In this document: positions 1 to 12,200 of the stretch, piece after piece | How positions within the stretch are numbered: position 1 is the stretch's first letter | Layout: every line of letters begins with the position of its first letter | NCBI RefSeq assembly: GCF_036884655.1 | Contig: NC_088355.1 | Span: 39,809,001 to 39,873,000 of the forward strand | DNA: 64,000 bases | Reading direction: 5' to 3' | Source: Musa acuminata AAA Group | Taxonomy: Eukaryota; Streptophyta; Magnoliopsida; Zingiberales; Musaceae | Position numbers and translations under genes: made by a program | Notes under the pieces: model-generated | Told to the model about the DNA's origin: nothing | Seen by the model: only the letters and a program-made list of their open reading frames with translations | The model's database searches: none

Positions 1-1849
1 CCATATTTGTGCTTTCACCATCCTGCCTTCCACCTGAGAAAGACACGAATACAGATATGTTGCTAATAGTATTAAATTTCACATGCAAATACAACAAAAC
101 TGCTAATAGTAATTATGAAACCTTCAACATGCAAACACAACAAAGCAGCTAATAGTATTAATTTTTACTTATTTGATGAAATAAACTGCGCATGCAAAGT
201 CCAGTGAGGGCATTTGGAAGGTGTAGGAGGCAAGAGAGCAGGAGTATTTGGAGAAAAAATATTTCTACAATGGGCATAAAAATGACAATCTAGCAGTTCA
301 AGAAGATACATACAACCAACTGAGCCACAATAAACACCTCCATGAATATAACCAAACAAATGTTAGAATTAGAAAAGCTTTTCTTAGCATTTAGATATTA
401 GATTCAAAGGAGATTCATATGTTCACTATGGCCTTAAATAAAGCAAGTGCACAAGATGGTGAATTTGTGTCATATTTCCTAGTGGATTCTCTTCAACAAT
501 TAATTATATGTGATGCTCATGAATTTTCTTTTTGCTGGTTAATGTTATAAATTAAAAAGAAATTTTTGCTGTCTTGAACGTAGCACATTCTGAGGGAAAA
601 AGCAAGCAATATGCTTATACACAGATACATGCCCTGCAGAAAAAGAAGTTACAAGCTTTATGCCGACAGTTCCATTTTCCAAATTTAAGTACAAAAAGCT
701 AGATGAAGAAACAAGAATTTGATAAACTGTCTAATCAGTTCCGCAACCTCCATTACATGCAACAGTATTCTCAGTATGCATATGGGTCAAACATCTAACA
801 TGTTTACAGAATAAGAAAGATAATGTCAATCAAATTTCATTTTTTTTATTGTGATTCAGCTTGATATAGATACATAAAACTTAAACCATCATGGCTCAGA
901 GTTTAGTATGCATATATGGACCAATATCGTTTTGATTCCTTATTAGCTCTAGCATTGTTATTCTTGATGTTTCTCCTGGATCTCATCCCCCAAACACATA
1001 CCATCGAAGAATGTCACTTGTATCTGTAGATTTTGAATGACCATTACACCTTTTAATTCATTTCTTGATACAGTTGTATTTTCTAGGTAGATAATCTGAA
1101 CTCCAGGACATTTCTAGAATCACACTATACATTTCAGCCAAACACTCATGGAAGGTAAAGGTTCTTTTGGTCTTGGGTCTGAACAAACTAATAGGCAACA
1201 TTCAGTACATAAAGTATGTGCAACAACAGAATGACTCTGTGTAAGCAACACAATAATTGGCCAAGAAAAAAAGGAGAAGTAATGCATTTATATTGTGGAC
1301 ACAGCCCCAGCCACTTGTTTGGACATCTTAGTTTGTAAGGCCTCAGAAGAGTTGCTAGAGATAAATTCCACAGCAATTATTCTTTGAAGGCAACATCCCG
1401 AAGGAAGCAAAACACTGAACCAAGTATTATGTTTGTTGACAAAAAAGGTAAATTTCATGTTTGAGACATACCATCCTGTGGCCTTTTGGTTTACAAAAAT
1501 CTAGGGCTCATGTTTCGTTACTCAATTATGATGCCACAAATCTTATCCATGAAGCTCCATTCGATAAGAAAGAAAGAAGACAGGATAGTCAGGTAACAAA
1601 TCAAACGAAAAAACTTCAAATTCAATCACATCTACTAGAGATACCTATCAAAAAACGAGTTTCTGGATTCAAGAATCAGTAAAATCATATAAAGAACCAA
1701 TCTTTATATCGACATTGATATGGAAACTCGATTAGGCTCGAAAAAACGCATAGGAATTAAACGAGAGAAGCACGAAATGCTACGAGAGATCAAATAGGAA
1801 CCGCATTGAGAAGCTGGTAGACGAAATTAGGGGGGGGGAGGGATCCGAC
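1..1849 (-). other. RABA first intron (partial)
   Basis: This AT-rich stretch follows the RABA exon 1 donor (GT at 1849-1848, minus). I looked on the minus strand for the expected second exon, which holds the WDTAGQ, NKxD and SAL GTPase motifs and is usually over 400 bases. I found no open frame resembling it, so the intron is longer than 1.8 kb and the rest of the gene lies left of the window. No other gene is recognisable here. Confidence 0.7.
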
Positions 1850-2020
1850 CTGGAGGGTGCGAGTGGCGAATTCGACGCCGATGGTGGACTTGGAGTCGAG
1901 GGAGAAGTGGTTGCGAGTGAAGCGGTAGAGGAGGTTGGATTTGCCGACGCCGGAGTCGCCAATCAACACCACCTTGAACAGGTAATCGAACTCATCCTCC
2001 GATTCCCCTCGCGTCGCCAT
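1850..2020 (-). CDS. RABA (Rab11-class) small GTPase, exon 1 only
   Basis: First 57 codons of a plant Rab11/RABA GTPase, a membrane-anchored switch for trans-Golgi and recycling-endosome traffic to the plasma membrane and cell plate. The protein starts [18 protein letters not shown]. The P-loop GDSGVGKS is at residues 21-28, and the switch I effector segment [13 protein letters not shown] at 45-57 is typical of RABA1/RABA2 proteins. The exon ends CAG|GTCGG in phase 0, where RABA genes usually have their first intron. Later GTPase motifs and the C-terminal prenylation cysteines lie outside the window. The exon is GC-rich and flanked by AT-rich DNA. The RABA subgroup cannot be fixed from 57 residues; A1 or A2 is most likely. 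Confidence 0.9.
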
Positions 2021-3113
2021 CGCTCTCCCGTCTCTCCTCCTCCGTATCGCTCCTCCTCGTCGTCAAGGTCGCGAGACTCGGATCGGTTCGGGTCGGATGA
2101 GAGAGGCCTCGTGTTCGAAATCGTATCCCCCCATTGCCATCTTCCTCCGATAAATACATCGCCGACAATGGCATCAACGAGTTCGCATGGAGCTCCAAAA
2201 ATATCCGTCCCCACTCGCTGCCTTCCAAGCATTCGCCTTACACGCGTGATGATTGGATTGTCCATTGGGACCCATGCGGGTCCCGAACTACTCCGCCAGT
2301 CATGTCTCGGATACCAAAGCGGTTAAGTTTAGAAGTCTAGGACGTGCATGAGCCTATTTTTGTCTTTTTATTGTTTGTTTGTTGCCATCAGTTTGAGGAT
2401 ATATATTTTTTGCATCAATTTGCTGTTAAGAGTTCAATGAACAAATAGATAAGTTTGTTACTGAGCTGTAATTTGTTTGGAAAACACTGAATTATGTGAT
2501 TTCCATTAAATTAGTATGGCAAAATAATAAGATGAAGATACTAATTAATTTAATTGGTAAAAATTTTGATAATATTTTGAATTCAAATCTTATCTTCATC
2601 ATTTATTTTTATTAAAAATTAATTTGTTAATAAGTAAGATGAATATCTTAAAAAAATTATATAGGTGATGAAGAGAATGTTTAATAAATAAAAATATTTT
2701 GAAATGCATTCTTATATATTTATATGACAACTATGATTAAATGTTGAGTTTAAATTGATCAAAATCTATTTATGTAATAGAGATATAATACAAAGTCTTA
2801 CATGAAATGATTGAGAAAATGAGGATGAAATTGGCAATCTCCCATACAAATTTGTAAGACAAAGAATTTATTTCTTTCCTATCATAAATAAATAAGACAA
2901 GTGTTGAGAGATAAGTTGGCAGATTATGAGCCCATAAGATATAAATGAGTGTGCAAAATTTTTTCAGATTAATGATCTCAAAATTAGGGCAAAATAAAGA
3001 AAAAAAGAAAGTCTCACTAATTTTTTAATATCATTCTTTCATGAGGTTATTTTTCAAACTAAACTTGAATGGAAGCAAAACAAGGCATCAAAGTACAAAA
3101 AGTTTACACATTG

Positions 3114-3152
<39 letters not shown>

Positions 3153-3470
3153 ATGCAACATAATTAATAGTACTGTAATGGTAAATGCTTCTTTCATTTA
3201 AATATAGCAGAGCTGATAAAAGAAACACCACAAACAAGGAAATATTGTTTAGCTGTATACATTGACACCAAGAATTTATATGGTTCACAACCACAAAAGA
3301 ATGCAAGTATTATGTATTATTTGAATTAAAGGAGTAAATTGAAAGAAAAAAAATGATAAGAGTGAGATTGATGAGTGAGTTGAGTAGAAAAAAGATCACT
3401 GTTCTAAGTTTCCAACTAAACATCCATTAAAAGAACTCAATTTTTTGGTTTTTCATTCCATGATTTCCAT

Positions 3471-3518
<48 letters not shown>

Positions 3519-3664
3519 TATTGATAAGAATACTGAAGAAAATAGCACAGAAAAAAAATAGTAAAGAGAAAAAAAAGGGGGAAAAGGTGACTTTTTTGAA
3601 CATGGAAAGCTTTAGTAGACTGCCACTGTCTTAGTTCACGATTCCACGGCCCTCAGCTGGGGTC
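2021..3664. other. Intergenic: RABA promoter and 3' flank of the small membrane-protein gene
   Basis: About 2021-2300 is GC-rich and holds the RABA 5' untranslated region and proximal promoter; overlapping open frames there look incidental. About 2400-3460 is AT-rich with no recognisable gene. Two (GA)n tracts lie at about 3118-3149 and 3474-3515. The last 60 bases are probably the 3' untranslated region of the next gene. Confidence 0.6.
3474..3515. repeat. (GA)21 microsatellite
   Basis: Uninterrupted GA dinucleotide run downstream of the small membrane-protein gene. A shorter (GA)n tract lies about 350 bases to the left. Confidence 0.95.
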
Positions 3665-3982
3665 TCAGGCCGCCGCTCCGCCTGCTTCGGCTGCTGCACC
3701 GCCACCGGTCCCGGGAGCCCTCGGCCGCGGCGTGGGCGCCTCCAGCCTACCGTCGATGCAAGGGGCGCATCTCCGCTCGAACCACCCCTCCAGGTCGTAG
3801 TGCCCGTACCCCATGATGGTCCGGCCGGAGCACAGCCGCCCCACGATCCCCGCGATCACCCCCAGCACCATGATCACCGCCAGCACGGCGATCACCGGCC
3901 CAACGGACCCGCCGTGGGATCTGTAGGTCTCCACGTACAGCGGCGGCGGAGGCGGCTGCAACTGCTGGAATGGGAGCGACAT
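3665..3982 (-). CDS. Small single-pass membrane protein, uncharacterised plant family
   Basis: Intronless frame of 105 residues. The N-terminus is proline-rich (MSLPFQQLQPPPPPLYVETY). One hydrophobic helix spans about residues 27-50 (VGPVIAVLAVIMVLGVIAGI) and is followed by GRLCSGR and a short segment with two cysteines (RRCAPCIDGR, residues 70-79). The tail is low-complexity Pro/Gly/Ala. Similar small plant proteins share the proline-rich N-terminus, single helix and GRLC motif, but I know of no assigned function. The frame is open further upstream, but the ATG at 3982 begins the family-like sequence. GC-rich third positions contrast with the AT-rich flanks, supporting a real gene. Orientation in the membrane is unknown. 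Confidence 0.8.
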   Translation of the reverse strand: MSLPFQQLQPPPPPLYVETYRSHGGSVGPVIAVLAVIMVLGVIAGIVGRLCSGRTIMGYGHYDLEGWFERRCAPCIDGRLEAPTPRPRAPGTGGGAAAEAGGAAA

Positions 3983-6822
3983 CCGAAGAAAAAGAACCCT
4001 GAAAACTCGATCTTTCGCAGCCACGTAGTGTAATGGCACAAAAAGAACGGATCTTTGGATTGGCAAACCACAAAAAAAATGGTATCTTGATCCAAATAGG
4101 CCGAAAAAAATCAGACTTTGAACAGATTCCCGGCGCAAACAAGGCCTGGTAAAGGCGACAAAACGAATTCTGGATTTTGAGGAAGATTGAAAAGAAACCT
4201 GTTGGCAAAACGAGATCTTTTTTCCTTTTTGGCTTCTTTGGAGCTCAAACTGAGCTCCTCGAACTCCAAAGAACTACCGTAACCCCACTGCAACCCTCGC
4301 CAAATCAATCCCTAAGACCCTTCAATGGAGATTCGGTAGCAATATCCGGATTTCAGAGGCAAAGAAGAGGGGAAATGAGCGGCTTTTGGCGAAAAGGTGG
4401 GGTTTCTGCAAGCTTGCCTGCAAGAGAAGAAGGCTTTAGCCGTGATCCAGGACTGGCTGGAGCTCGACCCAGATGGACTACGCGCTCGACGCGTGTCCTA
4501 TCCGACGGCAAGGGATTGTCCTAATGGTCGGTGTCACCATGCGTTGTACTAACTCTGCAGAGCTGAACGTTATAGTGGACACTTTCCCTTCTTTATTGCC
4601 ACGGAGCACAGCCCCAACCCCAGCCATTGTTCGCCATCGGCGAGATTCCTGAGAGCTCTCTCAAGATCATCTCGACAACTTCGCTACAGGGGAAGGCTTC
4701 CTTTGGCGCAAGGTTTGGTGTGGCTTTCCGGGTGCTGTATATATAGCCTGAGAACCATGGCATGCTTCAAAAGAGTCGATGTTCAACGGATCGATCTGGC
4801 TAGGGAATGTATGAAGGAGGACGGACTAGGATGGGGTGTGCAAGGATCAGAGATTCGTCGACTGAAAGGTGGGGACGAATTAACCCAGTCAAAGATTTAC
4901 TGAAGAACCAAAGGGAGAATGTGCACAGAAGGAAAACATACAAAGGAAACAAGAAAGAAACTCGATGATGTTGACGAGACGCAAGCAGACTCCATGGTCG
5001 GTGGAAAGTAAGTAGAAGAAATCTAGAACTGGAACTGTTTGACATGTCCTTTTACGTAGCAAATGCCTGAAAGGATCCTGCTTTGTCCTGCGGATGTTGT
5101 TGTTTCATCAATGAAGCATGCTGGATGAGTCATTGGGACCCCATTCCATGCTGGATAGAATGGACTGGACATGCAATTTATCTGATAAAGAAGGAAGAAT
5201 TAGGATGGAGTTTGGATGAGAAGTGATTGTGAACTAAATTGATTGGTGGATGCACACCAGTCTCTGAATCTTAGGGAAGAAACACAACTTAGAGGGCAAC
5301 ATACCAGCTCTGGTGGTCTTCCTCCATCCTCATTGACACCAAAGAGGTTACTTAGTATTAGTTCCCTTCAAATCTCTCCCTGCTTAGTCTATGACCTTCA
5401 GTTCAACCTCTTCATGCAATCACACCTTCCTGTCTATTGTTAAGTCTCAGTGCTTCAGTAGATATAAGCCCTTTTAAGACCTCTACTCCTTTCTATAGTT
5501 ACCTTTAATTAATTTATCCTTTAAAAGATTTGTGAAATTTAAGTCATTGCATATGGTTGTTAGTGAGAAATTTGTAGGAGTTGATTGTTCTTCCTTTTCT
5601 TGTCCATTTAAATATGTTATTGACTGGTGTACTCAACATCAAACTGATTCTTGGAGAACAAAGATCTGCATCTGCACCTAAAAAAACAAAAAAATATGAG
5701 ATACTTTTATAGTCAGATCAATTCTGGAATTTTTCCATGTTAAAGGTGAGTTCGAAATCTTATCACATCATGTTGTGATTGCCATATTGCCATGAAGTTC
5801 AGAACAATTTTTCCTTTTTGGCATTCACAAGTACTGATTGTGCACTGATATTATACATGCGAAGATATATATAATACACACAAACACGAAGACACACTAA
5901 AGACTACTATGTATTTAGATGGCAATCTGATAAATTGATTCTATCTCTCAGAAATGTATGTTCCTGTGACCCTCCGATTAAGAACTCGTAAAATGCCACA
6001 GATAATGGATGCCCATTTGAGAATTATTTGGCTAATTTACAATTGTCTTTTCTTCCTCAACCATTATCCTCCAATTAAGAGTTTGTTATATGCTAAAGTT
6101 TTTTTGCTCTTGTCATGTGCAATTGTCTTTTTTCCCTCAACCCTTCATTAGTGTTTATCTGAAATGCCTTCACGTTCCAAAGTCTCCCAACTGTTGCCAC
6201 TCTTTCACTGTTAAACAACTCTGATAAATCTTCTCTTCTTTGATAAAACTCTGACAAATCTTAGTGACACACAACTTCTTGGATTCCTTTTATTTAACAT
6301 AATACAGTTGTTTACATTTCCGAGTCAGCTAATTTTGTGTTTTCCATTTTCTTCTACCTGATCTTGCAAAGTTCCCAAATTCTCTCCAACGATAAAATTA
6401 AGCAAAAGATTATGGAAATCAAGTGTGTATTTACATGTTTATTGCTTTTTAATTTTTAATAACGAAGTATATTGCTACTAATAGACACAGAACTTTCTCA
6501 CGAGTTACAGTCATTCATGAATTCACAGGCTTGTTGTCAAGGATCAGGACAAATCATGCATATATGATCACAAATATTGTATGCTGTTGTAAAATCAAAA
6601 TGAAAGCCATGTGTATCACTGTAAAGACCATGAAACAATTGGATTTAGTAACAGGAAAAGGCTTCTTCTTTTGCAGTTGAGAAAAGAATAACTTCTTTCC
6701 TGCACAAAAAAGAACAAGAAAACAAGTGGAAGATTTGATATGCAGCCTATCTTTCTTTTTTCTTGGTGCTGAAAGAGGAGATAAACTTATGACACAAATG
6801 GCAGGCAGCAGCACAATGCAGA
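3983..6822. other. Intergenic
   Basis: About 3983-4330 is the likely 5' untranslated region and promoter of the small membrane-protein gene. About 4330-4900 is moderately GC-rich with only short overlapping frames. From 4900 to 6822 the DNA is AT-rich and ordinary. I recognise no gene, RNA or transposon ends. Confidence 0.5.
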
Positions 6823-7111
6823 TCACCGAGTACCATTAATGCATGCAACGAAACGGGGGTTTCCATACTTTCCGGCCTTGGCCTGCGGCGAGTAGAGCTC
6901 CAGGGAGATGTCTTCTGACGAGTTGCGACTCCGGTGGCTCTTGTGATCTCCCTTGAAGCTTCCAACCTTGATCGGTGGTGGTCGCATGATCTTGAAGCTG
7001 TTGTTTCTGCTGAACCAATGCGTGGCACTTGAAGGGGATGAATTTCAAGCACCAGTAGGTCCTCCTTGATCTCCTGATTGCTTTGTAGATGCATGTGATC
7101 GGTCCTTCCAT
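6823..7111 (-). pseudogene. Possible small plant gene, frame-broken or with a 43-bp intron
   Basis: From the ATG at 7111 the frame reads MEGPITCIYKAIRRSRRTY. A second frame, open to a TGA at 6823-6825, reads NNSFKIMRPPPIKVGS, then HKSHRSRNSSEDISLELYSP and ends RFVACINGTR. Both pieces look coding. A short basic N-terminus starting MEG...YKAI and a C-terminus like (R)xFxCVxG recall a small uncharacterised plant family. The frames join cleanly if GTGCTTG...GGTTCAG is removed as an intron, but that is only 43 bases, below the usual plant minimum. Alternatives are a single frameshift or a coincidence of two open frames. The function is unknown. Confidence 0.35.
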
Positions 7112-9281
7112 TGTCGACAATGGTTGGAAGCTTCAGGCTCTGGTGCATGTGTAGGCAATGAACCTTCTGCAATGGCTTTCTCAGACAAGTGAAGACCTTG
7201 ACGAGTTTATTCTTCTTAGTAATTCTTAATTATTATGGACAAGTCATAGATCTTGTCTCAGATTGTAATTTGTGTTTCTCTGTATAGTATGTATGAGGCT
7301 AATCAAGATTTATGATGATGACAAAGTTGACATTTGTGATTTCTTACAAGACCATTACAGTATGGTTTGTCATCTCAGTATTGCCAGCTGATGATTGTTG
7401 TACAATGATTCTAGGTGTGTGAGAAGAACAGAGACATCCTACCACACTGTGACACTTTCCACATAATTATGCCCTCAGAAATCACCTCAAGCACATTTTG
7501 ATGTCTGCAAAAGGAAGAAGTCATAGTGCTGATAGCATGCCTCTGTCATGCACTTCACCAATCTCAGCCTCTCTCTCCTCAACAATTAGTGGTCCTGACT
7601 TGACCTGCATCAGGGAAGGCAAACTTTTTGAGTGTCATGGAGATGTCAAGGGGATCAACCAGAAGTCTTCTTTGTTGACATCATGAACATAGCATTCAAG
7701 GAAGATTGGACTCTATCATGAGTTTGTATGATGAATGAAGTATTTACTGAATTCATATAATTATATTTTTGAAGGGAAAAGAATCATTTGACTATTAGTG
7801 TCAGAATTCTATGAAGTGGTGCCACTCCACCTCTCAGATCAAAAAGGTCCTTGTTCTCAGCTGGAATAGTTCTCCTATATGTATCCAATGCCCCAAACCC
7901 ACCATCCATCCCAAATTGGTCCACTGCATGCAACCTAATGTCCCCGCAAGGAGGAATTAGGCATCAAGAGGAAAGAATCAGGTTGGGTGTTTCCACTGTT
8001 CCTCAGTTTGGCATGAACTATTTCTACTTATCTTCATCAAAAGAAAATGATCAAGATGGGGGGACAAGTCTTTCCTGGTTTAACATCCCAATTTAATCCA
8101 ATATAAAAAATGAAAGAAGAATTGAATTAATTTATTTTTAACAAATTAATGAGTTGATTATCCCATCAATTCGGATTGTGATAGATTTGAATCATCTTGA
8201 AAGATAGTATATATATTTTTACATGAAAAGGTATACTCTATTAAGATAGAGATAAAACCTGATATTACTGGTCTAAAATAAGTTCATAAGAATTTGATGA
8301 GTATAATATCTAGATTTAAATATTTTAAATTAATAATTTAAATATAACAAATTAATAAGTCAATTATCCGGTTAGGTTATAACGGAATAAGTTTGCATAA
8401 ATCATTTTGAATGACAATATACATATTTTTATATGAAAGATATACTCTCACATAGATAGAAGTTGATTTTTTTAGATATAAAATTATGATGAATTAGATT
8501 TAAATTAAATATAATAATGAATGGTACATAGTAGGGGATGATTCAACCATGAAAACTTATTTTCAATATATATGCCACACCATCCAAAAATATTGCCAAG
8601 TTCAAATTTTGGAGGGTAAATTAATATTTTATTTTACAGAGATCATATTTACCTCAATATATTTTAGGTTGTATTAACTACATCAGAATTTAAGTTATTA
8701 TTAAATGATATGTTAAAAGACTTAAAAAGGCCCAGCCCAACCCATTTGCCTAATGGGCTATTGGAATCCGTTTCCCTGTCACCTCTCTTTAGGCCAATCC
8801 GTTTCCCCATTCCCATCCTTTTAAACGCCGCTTCCTTCGCTTCCTTCCTTTTTTCCTGTCTCCTTACTCGTCTCCAAAATGACCTATTTACCCTTAGAAC
8901 ATAGGGATATATCATATATTCTCTTCAAATATTAAGATCTATACTCACATCAGTCACTACTAATCATTAATATAAAAAATTAATTTTAATGTAAGATAAT
9001 TAAAATGAATGAACTATTTTTTATTTTTTCATCATATTTATATCAATTAGAGTTTCAACTAAAGAGATAATACGGAAATATATGGTGGGGATATATGCGT
9101 AATTTAGCCCAAAAGGGGCCCGTAATAAAGAAGAAGAGTCTCTTCCTTCGTGGAGGAGTCGTCATTCCTGCTCTCGGAGCAAAGCAGGCATCTTGTGTTC
9201 TGTCGCCTCCCCTTCGTCTTCTCCGTTTAGTCTCTAGCAGAGAGATCTCCTTGCCGTGTGAATCGCTCTCTCGTTCTCGCC
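7112..9281. other. Intergenic and GDI promoter
   Basis: About 7112-8650 is AT-rich with no recognised gene. The final 600 bases upstream of GDI hold site II-like motifs, a CT-rich leader and the GDI 5' untranslated region. Confidence 0.55.
8729..8759 (+). promoter_or_regulatory. Cluster of site II (TGGGCY) motifs upstream of GDI
   Basis: GGCCCAGCCCAACCC is followed within 20 bases by AATGGGCTA, giving three TGGGCT/GGCCCA-type sites in 31 bases. Such elements bind TCP factors and are common in promoters of constitutively expressed plant genes, which suits a housekeeping GDI. The cluster is about 520 bases upstream of the start codon, so a direct role is inference. Confidence 0.45.
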
Positions 9282-12200
9282 ATGGATGAGGAGTACGACG
9301 TGATCGTCCTCGGGACCGGGCTCAAGGAGTGCATCCTCAGCGGCCTCCTCTCCGTCGATGGCCTCAAGGTCCCGCCCCTCTCTTGATCTGATTTCTTTTC
9401 TTTAGGGTTTCAATCTGTTGTTTGGATTCGGCCATGGTCACGCTCGTCCGCCGGCTAGGACCCCTTTTCAACGACCAAGATTCTTTCCTGGGTTCCCTGT
9501 TTTCTTGGTGTTGGTCTAGGTGTCGTGTTCTGGAATTGTTTGTTTCTCACAGATAGTTGGTGGCACTTTCTGCTTGTTCCGGTGTTGTTTCGTTGAGTCG
9601 CTGAATTCACCTTGGAAGATCGGATCTTGATGTTAAGCCGCTGAAGTTACCTTCACAGATCGGATCTTGATGTTACGTCGCTGAATTTACCTCGAATGAT
9701 TGGATCTTGATATGTTCTGCCAAGCGGGCCTCTTCTCTGCTTCATCTGGACTTCATGTTGCTTGTTTGACTTCATTTTGAAGCGGGATTCTAGGCGATAC
9801 TTGGGGTCAACATGTCCTTTAGATGCAAGGGTTTAGAAATGCGTTGTTGGATCGATCTGGCGAGAAATTTATAGCAAAAGCTGTGGAAGTACGATGTTCT
9901 TTATGGCTGCTTCTGACAAGTGCTTGATCACTTGAGTTGATTTCAACCCGAAGTTGATTGTTATGCATTATAAATGCAATTATGATTGTATCGATCCTTC
10001 TGTTTGGTGCAGCTTCAACAATGGCAGTCATCGTTAAGCTTGAGAAGTAGGAACAGAACTGCTCGTCGTGTTGTTTCAATTAATATGTTCCTTTAGTTTG
10101 GTGCTTGTTTGATTTTTATGTAGACTTCATAAAACTTACATTTTATCGCAACTTGTTTTCATTTGAACTTACAGTCAACTCAATTGTTACCCCCACTGAA
10201 AAGATTCCATGGCTTCACCAACAATTAGGCATTTGCAGTTTCTATTTAGTTTCCATTTTTTAATTTATTTTTGAAGCTACTGCAGCAGATTTGCTGTACT
10301 CTTAAATATGAGTTAACATCTTACCCTTGCTTGGTCTTAAATTGTTAACCAAGCTGTCTTATTATTTTCTTAGTATATTGAATTGTTTCTGGGTCCATTT
10401 TTATTGTTCTTGTTGTTTATAGAATATAAATTTGCTGAACTTCCAAACATATTGACAAAAAGGTTGTTGAACTTTTTTTTTTGACATTTTCTGCAAACTT
10501 TTTTTTTTGACATTTTCTGCAAACATATAGAATATAAATTTTCTGCATACATACATACATACAAACAATCCAACTTCATGCTGCAGAGTCAAAATTAGTA
10601 TCCATTGTTTTAGGTTCTGCCTCAAAGGAAGTATGCTTTTATTTCAAGTTCCAGTAACTACTCTTTAATTCAATCAAATACTTGCAAACTTCTAATTCCT
10701 TTTGCTGGTTGCATTTCATATCATGAATGATGAACTTTTGATGCCAGTATGCAAATAGGTGTAAATGCTTTCTTGGTTTCTGTGGAATCTTTTACTCCAA
10801 ATCTGGTGATCTTTTGCTATTATAAGATCGCAGCTGTATAGCATCCTTTTCCTTGTCAAAGTATGATATAGGTACAGAAAGTTTGTCATGAGGAAATTAT
10901 TAGTTCTAACTTTGTTCTTAATATTTTGCTATTTTGTTGGCTCTTAACTGATGTAAGATATACTTTTTGCCCTCATCTTCCAGTAAGAAGAGCAGCTTTC
11001 CTAGTGTTTAAGATAAAAAAAGGAGGATATATGTTGTTATTGAACTTCTATTTACTGGATTTATATCATACTATTAAGGCATGCTGGTTACTTTTGTATG
11101 GGGAAAAACATGTAGATATTCTGCTGAGAAATCACGAGAATTATCTTAAATGTGCATATTCTTCTTCTTAGCAGTTTCTTTTTTAATTTGCTAAAACATA
11201 TTTACTTGCATGTGTTACAGGTTCTACACATGGATAGAAATGATTACTATGGAGGAGAGTCAACCTCACTCAATCTTGTCCAGGCATGCAACTTAATTCT
11301 GGATCTCATTGGATGTTATTGATCATATACATGTGCAATGATTGGACCTGCCTAGATGTCAATGTCAAACACTCTGATCTTACATAACTATGCTAGATCG
11401 AATTTTTTAATTGATAAAAAGAGAAGCCATTTCACCCTAAGATGAAAAAGGATGGTGGTTCTCCAGTGCTTTTAAAGAAGAAAAGGGATTACTATGAGTT
11501 AGTAGTTGTTTGTACTGAGATCATTAAGAAAAGGAGATTGGATTACGTAATTATTCTCTACAATATTGTTTTCATCTAGAGTTACACTTGAAGTGACAAT
11601 CAATTGATTATTAATTATCTTACATTTTTCTGAACTTCCTATACTGTTCCTTTCTTTGGCAGCTCTGGAAAAGGTTCAGAGGTAGTGATAAGCCTCCAGC
11701 ACATCTGGGATCTAGTAGAGATTACAATGTTGATATGATTCCAAAGGTTTGTTCCTTTGTTTCATTTCTCTAAGCATGATTATCACATAGATTAACATTG
11801 TCTTACATGCTCTTTGGTAAAATATTACATCAAAATGAGGTGTTAGAGTAGATTTGGATTTGGTTGGGGGAGGGTGTGGGAATTGGTCTCGGTTTTGATT
11901 GGATTGGGGGCTAGGTGAGGGAATTGTGTTTGGATTGGGTTTGGTGATTTGGGTTGCTTGGGCTACTTCAAGTGGGTGCCTGGGATGTCTAGAGCCTCAA
12001 TTGAGGGTGGCTCCACCAGGGCTAGCCGAAGGTGCCTCCCTCAGGGCCATATGAGGTGCTTGGGCCTTGCCTTACGTCCCTCACTTGTTTGAACACCTAG
12101 GCGAAGTGCTGGAGTGCCTCTTGATGTCACTGTTTGGTTCAGTCTTTAAACTCTACAGTTTTTTCTCACAGTTAGTGGAAATAATCAATTGAAGCAATGA

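Noticed and set aside
1907..2326. 139-codon plus frame and overlapping minus frames at the RABA 5' end
   Set aside because: They overlap RABA exon 1 or its leader; GC-rich shadow frames.
10370..10625. Minus-strand frames in GDI intron 1
   Set aside because: Inside an intron with duplicated A/T-rich simple sequence; no family resemblance.
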